Origin: Vibrio sp. STUT-A11
GTDB taxonomy: Bacteria; Pseudomonadota; Gammaproteobacteria; Enterobacterales; Vibrionaceae
DNA: 64,000 bases
Reading direction: 5' to 3'
Assembly (NCBI RefSeq): GCF_026000435.1
Contig: NZ_AP026764.1
Coordinates: forward strand, 1,240,001-1,304,000
Shown piece after piece: positions 54,305 through 63,406 of the stretch. Within the stretch, counting starts at the first letter, position 1, and every line of letters begins with the position of its first letter. The translations under genes were made by a program, and so were the position numbers. The notes under the pieces are model-generated. The model saw only the letters and a program-made list of their open reading frames with translations. It had not been told where the DNA came from and did not search any database.

Positions 54305-56665
54305 TCATCGATTCTCAAAACGATTATAGTCAAGTAATCCAAATTCGATCGGTTGATTTCTACGATACCAATGATGAAGTCGATCGCTGAATGACCAGAA
54401 CTTTTCAGAGCTACGACGAATCGCAAAACGATCCAACAACTTAACGTAATCTTCCTCATTTTGTATTCTGCTGAATTGATCGACAAAATCTTTTACTTGC
54501 TCTTCTTCTATCGAAAAAAACGCAGCGGGATAACTTCCGACGACACCACGAACGACGGTCATATCATCTTCTGAGAAGTTTCGATTACTTTCTTCATCGA
54601 ACAGGCTGGAGATATTCGTATGCGCATTATTGTGAAGTAGGGTAAAGAGTTCATCTTTCCCTGTCTTACTTCGCACCATCAACATTGTTATTTGAGGTAC
54701 TGGCTTCAACCCTTCACCATGTACTTGTCCGATACGTTTTATCTGCTGCTCATTCTTATCGGAGAGCGCTGTATTGGTGATCTCATAACGAGGAAGCAGA
54801 ATCGGAGACAGATCTACTTTCAGCTTGTTAAGCAATTCAGACTTCGGGTCATCCGTTTGGTAGACAATGCTTGTCGGTTGATTAAAGGGCTTAACATTTC
54901 TCAATAAGAAATCCGATAACTGAGGACTTTGGTCTTGATACCAGCTGGATTGCAATTGATGACGCATGTCTGCCGGTAATAATGATATAAAGTTACTTTC
55001 GCCTTCCATACGCAAAAAGTCCATAAACATACGCGTAATAAGTTGGTGACCAAAGTTTCCGTAGACATCAAAACCGGCCACGAGCAGGTAATGGACTCGT
55101 TCGAGTAACACGTAATCCATCACCCAGACTGTTTTAGGCTGGTCGCCCACCAAACCTTGTACAACCGAAGCACTGTCAAAATGGCGGAAAACCGTCAGAG
55201 CAGCATTAGCGTTGGTTCCATCACCATCCCAAATAACGTCTGTAGACAGGTGCTCGCCATGTTTGAACCAATGGTTTGCAAAGTCCGACTTAGCTTCAAG
55301 GTAGCGAGCTTGTTGACGAGAGTATTTAACCCAGTTCGCCACAGGCAGTGTGTTGCTTTCTAACTCACTTGGCAGTTTTAAGTTTTCTGCTTGTGAGCGA
55401 TAAAACTCGTTCACTTCAGGAATATCGCTTTTATCTGGGTCGAGAAAGAATACCCAGAAACGATCGTTAATGACGTTTAGTGCCAACTGACCACGGCAAA
55501 CCGGACCTTTAATAAACGCCATAATGGTATTTTGTGCGTTGTCGAGCATGAACTTAAAACGCGACTTCACTGGCAGGTCAGTAAACGAAGTCATTGGGTT
55601 TGCGGCAACTTCTGGTTCATAGCTGGGTAGCGCATTGACCGTATAATCAGGATGAATGAACCACTTCTTCCAATTGTCGATACGCTGTTTATTCAACGCG
55701 TATGGCATATGTGTTTTGTCCACAATAGTGCCTTGCTCTGGAATGATTCGGTAGTAAACACGTTCCGTGTTTGGATCATCATATGGCCGTCGAGTCGAAA
55801 TACGTTTTACAGGCTGACCCGGAGGGGTCTGTGAGCGAACCAGCGAGAAAAAGCGACGTGTCGGCTGATCGTTTAGTTCAGAGAAATACAAATGAGATAA
55901 GAACAGGTGTTCATAGATGTAACGCGCCATGAGCTGGTTCTTGAAGTCATTTTGATTCAGTAGTGATTCGTACTTAGTAATCTCGGCTTGTTCATCGCTG
56001 CTAACCGGCGTGTGGCTATTCATTACTGCGCCATTTTCCAGCCAGGTCATCAATGTAAGATACTCAGAATCTGTCAGGTTTGGCATGCCAAAAGGCATTC
56101 CCCAAGTCGGGTTGTCTTTCTCATACTGGTCATATTCTTCAATTGTCGGACATGTCTGTTGACGATCTATCGAAAAATCAAACCCTTTTAACTGAACTTG
56201 ATTGGGCAAAGGGTGGCGTTCTTTTTGCACCAGAAGTCTCGCGATTAAGCCCGCATCTAAATTGGCTGCCATGTTCTGATCGCGCTCGTTTAAGACTGGG
56301 TGAAATCCTGCATCACGCCACTCTTGAGTCGTTTCTGCGTCCTCGAAAAGACGTGTAGGTGCTACTGCGGTGAGACGGGTGCCTTCGTAAACCAATTTTT
56401 TCGACGCGCCTCTGTCAATGCCCTCAACCGATGAGAGTTTTAACTGACAAGGCGCGTCGTAGCATGCGTGACAAACCACACAACGATTATCCACGATGGG
56501 TTTAACTTCGTTCTGGAAAAAGTTTCCACGCTGTGTTTCAACATCTGCAGTACGTTCTCGTACCAGTTGCGGACCAAAAAGTAGGTCGTAGTTCAGGCCA
56601 GCGTAAGTAGCACAGCCGGCAAACAGACTAATCATGCATAGTAAAAAAATGAGGCGCAAATTCAT
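54305..56665 (-). CDS. cti: Fatty acid cis/trans isomerase
   Basis: Periplasmic haem enzyme of 786 residues that turns cis- into trans-unsaturated fatty acids in membrane lipids, a quick response to solvents or heat in Pseudomonas and Vibrio. The signal sequence ends in a lipobox with Cys18 (SLFAGC), so it may be a lipoprotein. Cytochrome c-type CVVCH is at 62-66. Further Cti segments are MPFGMPNLTDSEYLTLMTWL and the C-terminal RFAIRRSSEKFWSFSDRLHHW. Confidence 0.92.
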   Translation of the reverse strand: MNLRLIFLLCMISLFAGCATYAGLNYDLLFGPQLVRERTADVETQRGNFFQNEVKPIVDNRCVVCHACYDAPCQLKLSSVEGIDRGASKKLVYEGTRLTAVAPTRLFEDAETTQEWRDAGFHPVLNERDQNMAANLDAGLIARLLVQKERHPLPNQVQLKGFDFSIDRQQTCPTIEEYDQYEKDNPTWGMPFGMPNLTDSEYLTLMTWLENGAVMNSHTPVSSDEQAEITKYESLLNQNDFKNQLMARYIYEHLFLSHLYFSELNDQPTRRFFSLVRSQTPPGQPVKRISTRRPYDDPNTERVYYRIIPEQGTIVDKTHMPYALNKQRIDNWKKWFIHPDYTVNALPSYEPEVAANPMTSFTDLPVKSRFKFMLDNAQNTIMAFIKGPVCRGQLALNVINDRFWVFFLDPDKSDIPEVNEFYRSQAENLKLPSELESNTLPVANWVKYSRQQARYLEAKSDFANHWFKHGEHLSTDVIWDGDGTNANAALTVFRHFDSASVVQGLVGDQPKTVWVMDYVLLERVHYLLVAGFDVYGNFGHQLITRMFMDFLRMEGESNFISLLPADMRHQLQSSWYQDQSPQLSDFLLRNVKPFNQPTSIVYQTDDPKSELLNKLKVDLSPILLPRYEITNTALSDKNEQQIKRIGQVHGEGLKPVPQITMLMVRSKTGKDELFTLLHNNAHTNISSLFDEESNRNFSEDDMTVVRGVVGSYPAAFFSIEEEQVKDFVDQFSRIQNEEDYVKLLDRFAIRRSSEKFWSFSDRLHHWYRRNQPIEFGLLDYNRFENR

Positions 56666-56985
56666 GGAGTTACTTGAGGTGAATGACGTTTACACTCATT
56701 AAAGCAAAATAACAGATGAAATACCAAAGATCACTCAAAGGAGTTTAGTGCAAAGATCCTAAAACCACTCACAAATGGTAACTGTCTCGAATTTATAAAC
56801 CGGCAGTTATTCTATATGCAGGTTATTGCAAACCCCTAATTTGTCTACTATAAATCTTGTTGCATTTAAGTAAGTTTATTTTGAATTTTTTGATAAGCCG
56901 ACGAGCGCATTAGTCGGTGCCGATGTCTGATTTGAGAAGTTATATTAGCTTACAAAACCTAAAAAATCGGCGCCTTAAACGTTTT
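56666..56985. other. Spacer between cti and LysR gene
   Basis: AT-rich 320-bp gap holding the cti promoter; no further gene or hairpin that I can support. Confidence 0.4.
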
Positions 56986-57855
56986 CTATTGCGCGGACGG
57001 CTCGCCATGTGCGGCGATTAGTAGCTCTTTAATTTTTTGGCGCAGGGCAAGATGAGCAGGATTGTCAATTTCACGTTTGTGATAGATAAACTTGTAAGGG
57101 ATTGAGCGAACCGAAATAGGGCAAGGGAGCACTTGCAGGTTTAGAGCCTTACTCCATTTTTTGGCAAACGATTGAGATACAACGCCCAGACAGTCTCGGT
57201 CAGCAACGTAGAGAGCCATACCAGCAAGTGACGATGTCACTAAATCGACTTTTCGTTCCTGTATCTTTTCTTTGGCCAGTTGTTCGAATCCAGTCACGTT
57301 GTCCCATTTTCCTGAGAACAGGCAGTGGCTTTCTTCATAAAACTGTTGTTTTGAAAGTGTACCTTGGATTCTGGGGTGGTCATTTCGGCAAATGACAACC
57401 GCTTCTTCCGAGTATGCATCTTCAATAACAAATGACGAGTCTTTTGTTATGACTGTATCGATCGCTAAGTCGACTTTTTGTTGCCGTATAAGCTCAAACA
57501 GAATGTATTTCTCTGGTGGAGATTCATAAAACACCACGTTTTCTATAGAAGGCATGCTATGTAGCAGAATTTCCGAACAGCAGATTTCAAAATGGTTTTT
57601 ATCAGATATTGCACTGTCAATGATACTTACCGCTTGCTGAAATTGAGGAAGCAATTGATGTGCGGTGGCAGTAAGAGTTATTCCGCGGCCTTTTTTTACG
57701 AACAACTGCTTATCTACGACTTGTTCTAATCGTTTTATTGCTGCGCTTACTGCCGGTTGTGTCAGACCAAGTTGCTCCGCGGCCTTTGTGTAGGATTGGA
57801 ACTCGGCGACGACCAGAAAAGTTTGGATAAGGTTTAAGTCCATAATGCTACTCAT
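56986..57855 (-). CDS. LysR-family regulator divergent from sulfatase
   Basis: Regulator of up to 289 residues: N-terminal winged HTH (LIQTFLVVAEFQSYTKAAEQ, LTQPAVSAAIKRLEQVVDKQ, LFVKKGRGITLT) and a substrate-binding domain. It lies 128 bp from the divergent sulfatase operon and is the obvious candidate to control it, although no operator was identified. Either ATG (57855 or four codons later) could be the start. Confidence 0.9.
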   Translation of the reverse strand: MSSIMDLNLIQTFLVVAEFQSYTKAAEQLGLTQPAVSAAIKRLEQVVDKQLFVKKGRGITLTATAHQLLPQFQQAVSIIDSAISDKNHFEICCSEILLHSMPSIENVVFYESPPEKYILFELIRQQKVDLAIDTVITKDSSFVIEDAYSEEAVVICRNDHPRIQGTLSKQQFYEESHCLFSGKWDNVTGFEQLAKEKIQERKVDLVTSSLAGMALYVADRDCLGVVSQSFAKKWSKALNLQVLPCPISVRSIPYKFIYHKREIDNPAHLALRQKIKELLIAAHGEPSAQ

Positions 57856-57983
57856 AAATTAGATTTATAGATCAACTAATCTTGACGGTATTTATCGTCT
57901 GAAATTAGTGCTTTATCTTATAACAGTAATGGTATTGGAATGCGAATGCCATTTTAATGCATCGGCGAACTTTTGGAGAAAAT

Positions 57984-59501
57984 ATGAAAAATGCGACTAA
58001 AACGAGCAGTAAAAAACTCGTACTTAACGCATGTACTTTAGCGCTAGGTGCTGCCTCTGCAACCGCATACGCAGCTGACAAACCAAATATCCTCGTTATC
58101 TTCGGTGACGATGTGGGTTACTGGAACCTGAGTACCTATAACCAAGGGATGATGGCTTACAACACACCAAATATTGACACGATTGCTCAAGAAGGCGCGA
58201 AGTTTACTAACTTCTATGCCCAGCAAAGTTCTACAGCAGGCCGCTCTGCGTTCATCACGGGCCAGATGCCAAAACGCACAGGTTTATCAAAAGTTGGTAT
58301 GCCAGGCGCCGCTGAAGGTATCTCTAAAGAAGACCCAACGATTGCGACCATGCTAAAAGAGCTGGGCTACGCAACGGGTCAATTTGGTAAAAACCACTTG
58401 GGTGACCGAGACGAGCACTTGCCAACTAACCACGGCTTCGATGAGTTCTTCGGCAACCTCTACCACTTGAATGCGGAAGAAGAGCCAGAAAACGTTGACT
58501 ACCCGAAAGATCCAGAGTTCAAGAAAAAGTTCGGCCCTCGTGGCGTGATTCACTCTTATGCAGACGGCAAGATTGAAGATACTGGTCCTCTGACTCGCAA
58601 GCGCATGGAAACCGTCGATGGTGAGTTCTTAGATGCGGCAGAAAGCTTTATCGAGAAACAGGTAAAAGCGGATAAACCGTTCTTTACTTGGTTTAATACT
58701 ACTCGCATGCATAACTTTACGCACTTACCTGAAGAGTACAAAGGCGCAACAGGTGCTGGTTTCTACGCAGACGGTGTGAAACAACATGACGACCAAATTG
58801 GTGAATTACTTGCCAAGATTAAAGAACTGGGTGTCGATGACAACACCATCATCGTTTACACCACTGATAACGGTCCAATGATCAACTTATGGCCTGAAGC
58901 GGGTATGACGCCGTTCCGCAGTGAGAAAAATACTGGTTGGGAAGGTGGTTTCCGTGTTCCTATGCTGATTAAATGGCCAGGGAAAATTGAAGCAGGTAAG
59001 ACGCTTAACGGCATAATGTCACTTGAGGACTTCTTCCCAACACTGCTTGCAGCAGCAGGAAACGATAAAGTGACAGAAGAGTTGCTCAACGGCAAGAAAG
59101 CCGGTGATATGAACTACAAAGTTCATTTAGATGGTTATAACCAATTGCCTTACCTAACAGGTAAAACCGATCAGTCTGCTCGTAATAACTTCTTCTACTG
59201 GAGTGATGACGGTGATTTATTTGCTTTGCGTCAAGGTAAAATGAAGTTCCACTTCAACATTCAAGAGCATGAAACTGGTTTGGAAATTTGGCAGTACCCA
59301 CTGACTAAACTACGTGTTCCACAAATGTACGATTTAAGTATTGACCCATTTGAACGTGGTGATAGTGGCATCGGCTATGGTCAATGGATGTACGAGCGTT
59401 CATTCTTCATGGGGCCGGCTGTAGCAGAAGTGCAGAAAATGATGGAGACGTTTAAAGAATTCCCTCCTCGTATGGAAGCTGGTTCATTTGTTCCTAAGTA
59501 A
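57984..59501 (+). CDS. Periplasmic Ser-type sulfatase
   Basis: Exported type I sulfatase of 505 residues, cleaving sulfate esters of an unknown organic substrate. Signal peptide cleaves after ...ASATAYA. The active-site motif is Ser83-Thr-Ala-Gly-Arg87, the S-x-A-x-R form in which Ser is oxidised to formylglycine. Metal and substrate residues are seen in IFGDDVGY, FGKNHLGD and YTTDNGP. ATG 57984 follows TTGGAG. The maturase gene follows directly, fitting a Ser-type enzyme that needs anSME before export. Confidence 0.92.
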   Translation: MKNATKTSSKKLVLNACTLALGAASATAYAADKPNILVIFGDDVGYWNLSTYNQGMMAYNTPNIDTIAQEGAKFTNFYAQQSSTAGRSAFITGQMPKRTGLSKVGMPGAAEGISKEDPTIATMLKELGYATGQFGKNHLGDRDEHLPTNHGFDEFFGNLYHLNAEEEPENVDYPKDPEFKKKFGPRGVIHSYADGKIEDTGPLTRKRMETVDGEFLDAAESFIEKQVKADKPFFTWFNTTRMHNFTHLPEEYKGATGAGFYADGVKQHDDQIGELLAKIKELGVDDNTIIVYTTDNGPMINLWPEAGMTPFRSEKNTGWEGGFRVPMLIKWPGKIEAGKTLNGIMSLEDFFPTLLAAAGNDKVTEELLNGKKAGDMNYKVHLDGYNQLPYLTGKTDQSARNNFFYWSDDGDLFALRQGKMKFHFNIQEHETGLEIWQYPLTKLRVPQMYDLSIDPFERGDSGIGYGQWMYERSFFMGPAVAEVQKMMETFKEFPPRMEAGSFVPK

Positions 59502-59536
59502 CCTTGCACTTAAGCAAAGACTAGAATAAAAATGAA

Positions 59537-59558
59537 TGGCGCTCTTAGGAGCGCCATA
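59537..59558 (+). other. Hairpin between sulfatase and maturase genes
   Basis: Perfect 9-bp stem ATGGCGCTC/GAGCGCCAT with TTAG loop. There is no T-run; it may be a processing or partial attenuation site that lowers maturase relative to sulfatase. Confidence 0.6.
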
Positions 59559-59603
59559 CTTAAAAAAGAAAGTAGAAAAGCCAAAATTAAAAAGAGAGGC
59601 TGC

Positions 59604-60896
59604 ATGAGCAAAATTTCACCACGTCACTCAACGGCGATGCCAATTGTTCCGATGAAAACTGCCTTCAAATCCGAGCAAGGAAATGAACGCCGCTTTCATG
59701 TGATGGCTAAACCCGGCGGCGCAAAGTGCAACATTGACTGCCAATATTGCTTTTACTTACATAAAGAAAATCTGCTTCATCAACCAAAACAACCCAAGAT
59801 GGATGATGAAACTTTAGAGGCGTTTGTTAAGAGTTATATTGAGAGTCAAGATGGCGAAGAAATCGTATTTTCGTGGCAGGGCGGTGAACCGACGTTACTC
59901 GGATTAGACTACTTCCGTAAAGTGGTTGAACTACAAGCGAAATATCAGCCTAGCGGCACTCGCATTGAAAACGACTTACAAACGAACGGAATTCTACTTA
60001 ACGATGAATGGTGTGAGTTTTTAGTCGCAAATAATTTCTTAGTTGGCTTATCTATCGATGGCCCAGAAGAGCTGCACGATAAATATCGTAAAACCCGAAG
60101 TGGTAAACCGACTTTTCATTTGGTGATGAAAGCGGTCGAAAAACTTCAGCATTATGGAGTGCGATTTAATGCGCTGGTGACGGTTAACCGCCACAATGTT
60201 AAGTATCCCCTGGAGATCTATCGATTTCTCACTCGAGAGTTGGGCGTGACATACATTCAGCTTGCTCCTGTGGTTGAAGCGAATGATTTTCACACTACAG
60301 CGCCTCAGTTTTGGAACGAGCAGATGATTCCTGAGTTGGGCAGTGAACTGGCTAAGCCAGGGCACCCAATGTCTGTAGTCACGGATTGGTCGGTAGATCC
60401 TGATGATTGGGGCAAGTTCCTTAGTGAAATGTTTGTTGAGTGGGTGAACAATGACCTAGGCCGTGTGTTGGTGAACCTGTTTGAAACAGCGGTTGCTCAG
60501 GTGATGGGTAAACCAGCGCAACTCTGCATTACCTCAGAGTTCTGCGGAAAGGGCTTAGCGATAGAGCACAATGGCGATGTATACAGTTGCGACCATTACG
60601 TTTATCCAGAGTACAAACTTTCCAATATTCACGAACATTCGTTGAATGAGATGGCGTTCTCTACGCGTCAGTTTAGCTTCGGTATGGCAAAACGAGACTC
60701 ATTACCAGATTACTGTAAAAAATGTCCTTACCTTAAATACTGTTGGGGCGAATGTCCTAAAAATCGCCTTATTAAGACGCCGGATGGTGAAGAAGGGTTG
60801 AATTACCTTTGCTCTGGTATTCGCCGTTTCTTTGATGACACCTTACCTATGCTGGTAGGTCTATCTCAGATTTTACAACAACAGAATTCTAAGTAA
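59604..60896 (+). CDS. Anaerobic sulfatase-maturating enzyme (radical SAM, SPASM)
   Basis: Cytoplasmic radical-SAM enzyme of 430 residues that oxidises the sulfatase Ser or Cys to formylglycine. The SAM cluster motif is Cys42-x3-Cys46-x2-Cys49 (KCNIDCQYCFY). The C-terminal SPASM region has CGKGLAIEHNGDVYSCDHYV and CKKCPYLKYCWGECPKNR for two more Fe-S clusters. ATG 59604 follows GAGAGG; an upstream frame overlaps the hairpin. The moxR gene begins 10 bp downstream. Confidence 0.94.
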   Translation: MSKISPRHSTAMPIVPMKTAFKSEQGNERRFHVMAKPGGAKCNIDCQYCFYLHKENLLHQPKQPKMDDETLEAFVKSYIESQDGEEIVFSWQGGEPTLLGLDYFRKVVELQAKYQPSGTRIENDLQTNGILLNDEWCEFLVANNFLVGLSIDGPEELHDKYRKTRSGKPTFHLVMKAVEKLQHYGVRFNALVTVNRHNVKYPLEIYRFLTRELGVTYIQLAPVVEANDFHTTAPQFWNEQMIPELGSELAKPGHPMSVVTDWSVDPDDWGKFLSEMFVEWVNNDLGRVLVNLFETAVAQVMGKPAQLCITSEFCGKGLAIEHNGDVYSCDHYVYPEYKLSNIHEHSLNEMAFSTRQFSFGMAKRDSLPDYCKKCPYLKYCWGECPKNRLIKTPDGEEGLNYLCSGIRRFFDDTLPMLVGLSQILQQQNSK

Positions 60897-60905
60897 GGAA
60901 GACGA

Positions 60906-61889
60906 ATGAACAACGCGCAGCAAGCTATCAATAAACTGATTGAGCAGACAGAGAAAAGCGTCATTGGTCAAAGTCATGTGGTGCAAGCCTTGGTGATTGG
61001 TTTACTGACGAATGGACATATTCTGCTGGAGGGTTTACCGGGCACCGCAAAAACGCGTTCGGTTAAGTCATTGGCCAACTTGCTAAACACGAGTTTTGGT
61101 CGTATCCAATTTACGCCCGATCTTCTACCTTCGGACGTGACCGGTACCGAGGTTTATCAGGAGTTAGATGGCAAGCCTCAGCTGCATTTTCAGCCGGGAC
61201 CCATTTTCAACAGTATTGTCCTTGCAGATGAAGTAAACCGTGCTCCCGCTAAAGTGCAGGCTGCGCTGCTAGAAGCCATGGCTGAAGGTACAATTACCGT
61301 TGGCGATAAAACCCATGTGTTACCCGATCTGTTTATGGTGCTAGCGACCCAAAACCCGATCGAGCAAGAAGGGACTTACCCTTTGCCTGAAGCGCAAATG
61401 GACCGCTTTATCATGAAAGTCACGGTAGACTATCCGGAAGACGCTGCAGAGCGAGAGATCATTCGCCTGGTTCGTAGCGAAGAGCTCGGGGCGGAAACCA
61501 GTTCCGAGTTGGTGACGCCACAGCATATTGAGCCCGATTTGGTTTTAGAAGCACGTCGCCAATTGCCCGATGTCGCGGTTTCTGAATTAGTTGAAGATTA
61601 TATTGTCGCGTTGGTGATGGCGACTCGTAAGCCAGAGCGTTATGCAGACTCGCAATTATCTAAATGGATTGAAATTGGCTCCAGTCCTCGCGCTTCAATT
61701 TCGTTGGATAAGTGTGCTCGCGCCTATGCTTGGCTTCAAGGACGTGACCATGTCACTCCCGATGATGTTCGCGCTATGGTTCCGTCAGTATTAGGACACC
61801 GATTCTCACTAACCTATGACGCCTTAGCTGACGGTGTGGATCATCAACGAGTCGTTGAAGAATTACTCGATTACGTTGAAATCGGATAA
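60906..61889 (+). CDS. MoxR-family AAA+ ATPase
   Basis: Chaperone-like ATPase of 327 residues. Walker A GLPGTAKT at 43-50, Walker B VLADEVNRAP near 105-113, sensor ATQNPIEQEGTYPLPEAQMD, and a C-terminal lid (SPRASISLDKCARAYAWLQG). MoxR proteins work with von Willebrand proteins to mature or insert metals into partner enzymes. Here it follows the sulfatase maturase and leads a DUF58-DUF4381-VWA set. Confidence 0.95.
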   Translation: MNNAQQAINKLIEQTEKSVIGQSHVVQALVIGLLTNGHILLEGLPGTAKTRSVKSLANLLNTSFGRIQFTPDLLPSDVTGTEVYQELDGKPQLHFQPGPIFNSIVLADEVNRAPAKVQAALLEAMAEGTITVGDKTHVLPDLFMVLATQNPIEQEGTYPLPEAQMDRFIMKVTVDYPEDAAEREIIRLVRSEELGAETSSELVTPQHIEPDLVLEARRQLPDVAVSELVEDYIVALVMATRKPERYADSQLSKWIEIGSSPRASISLDKCARAYAWLQGRDHVTPDDVRAMVPSVLGHRFSLTYDALADGVDHQRVVEELLDYVEIG

Positions 61890-61900
61890 ATGGTGGCAAT

Positions 61901-62863
61901 ATGGCAAAGCCGACACTTGCTCCCAAACCGGAAGAGATAGATCACCGTTTATATTGTGATTACGCCAGGCTGGTGCGATTACAAGCGCAAGCTGAGTCGT
62001 TTAGTTTACTCCCTCACCTGAAAGCTGGCAGTGTGTTATCTGGCCGACACAACTCTCTTTTTCGCGGTCGCGGGCTGAATTTTGAAGAGCTGCGTCATTA
62101 CCAGCTAGGGGATGATATCCGTAATCTCGATTGGAAAGTGACGATGCGCACGGGCAAACCTCATGTGCGCAGTTATACCGAAGAAAAAGACCGCAATGTC
62201 ATCATCTGTGTTGATCAACGCAGTGCGATGTTTTTTGCTTCCACAGAGGTGATGAAGTCAGTAGTTGCTGCAGAAGTTGCAGCAATGTGTGGTTGGCGAG
62301 TATTAAAAGATGGTGACCGAGTAGGATTTGTTATTGCTTCCCATCAAGCCCTGTTTCATTCAAAACCACAGCGTTCGCAAAACGATCTTTTAACACAGCT
62401 AAAACACTTATCACGGGCGAACCAATTCCTCAGCGTTGATTCGGTTGATTCTGAAAAAGTAACGTTTAGTCGCTGGATTGAGTTGTTAAAGCGAATGAAG
62501 CTCAAACAATCCACGCTGATTTTTATTAGCGACTGGAGTGACTGTGAAGAGCAGCACCTCGACCACTTGAAACAGCTTCAACAGCACAACGATATTTTCG
62601 CCGTGATGGTCAGTGATCCACTTGAACAAACACTGCCCGATGACTTAGCAACATCAAAATGGGTGGTTGGTGATGGTCAATATCAGCTCAATTTGGATAG
62701 TAAAGCCAAAGTGGAAGCTGCAAGTGCAAAGCTGGAAGCGAAAACAGACGTGCAGCGTCAATCTTTAGCGCAACTGATGGCAATTAAGCATCTGCCTTAC
62801 ATTGAACTTGATACCACTGGTCAGCATGTCAAAGAGTTCCAAAAACTGGTAGGGGGGCGCTAA
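61901..62863 (+). CDS. DUF58-domain protein
   Basis: Cytoplasmic protein of 320 residues with a DUF58 region (GLNFEELRHYQLGDDIRNLD, VRSYTEEKDRNVIICVDQRS), a VWA-like fold whose metal site here reads D-Q-R-S. It is a regular partner of MoxR ATPases. It starts 11 bp after moxR and abuts the next gene with no gap. Confidence 0.92.
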   Translation: MAKPTLAPKPEEIDHRLYCDYARLVRLQAQAESFSLLPHLKAGSVLSGRHNSLFRGRGLNFEELRHYQLGDDIRNLDWKVTMRTGKPHVRSYTEEKDRNVIICVDQRSAMFFASTEVMKSVVAAEVAAMCGWRVLKDGDRVGFVIASHQALFHSKPQRSQNDLLTQLKHLSRANQFLSVDSVDSEKVTFSRWIELLKRMKLKQSTLIFISDWSDCEEQHLDHLKQLQQHNDIFAVMVSDPLEQTLPDDLATSKWVVGDGQYQLNLDSKAKVEAASAKLEAKTDVQRQSLAQLMAIKHLPYIELDTTGQHVKEFQKLVGGR

Positions 62864-63406
62864 ATGAGTGATTTTCCGCAGCCTCCTGGCTCTTACATTC
62901 TGAGTGAGCTTCATGACGTAACCGTACCGTCCAGTGTCAGCTGGTATCCTCAAACTATTGGTTGGAAAATTCTAGCTGCAGTGTTTGTACTGGCTTTAGT
63001 TTATATCGCTTATTGCTTGTTAAAAACATGGTGGATTAACCGCTATCGCAAAGAAGCTTTGGATCTGATTACTCAGATGAATCCAGACGATAGTGATATG
63101 CCTAAAACGTTATTTTCAATTTTAAAAATTATTTTAATTCATATAGACAGTCGCAATGCCAGACTGTTTGATGGTGCTTTTCTTAGCAAGCTTGATGAGC
63201 TTAATCCGACAAAAAGTGCTTTTAGTGATGAAACCTCAAACTTATGGCTGAAAAGCATTATTAACCCAAAAATAGAGCTGACCAACGCACAGCGAAAGCT
63301 TCTCATCGAGAAAGCAAATTGCTGGGTTAGAGAGCATTTGAAAATGCCCGCGGCAAGTCATTCAACGCCAAGAGAAACGATGAAGGAAGGAGCTCAGGAT
63401 GAATGA
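62864..63406 (+). CDS. DUF4381-domain membrane protein
   Basis: Protein of 180 residues with a single helix near 31-52 (ILAAVFVLALVYIAYCLL) after a short N-terminus with PPGSYILSELHDVTVP, then a soluble helical domain. This matches the DUF4381 proteins of MoxR-VWA operons. Its last eight bases overlap the next gene. Confidence 0.88.
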   Translation: MSDFPQPPGSYILSELHDVTVPSSVSWYPQTIGWKILAAVFVLALVYIAYCLLKTWWINRYRKEALDLITQMNPDDSDMPKTLFSILKIILIHIDSRNARLFDGAFLSKLDELNPTKSAFSDETSNLWLKSIINPKIELTNAQRKLLIEKANCWVREHLKMPAASHSTPRETMKEGAQDE

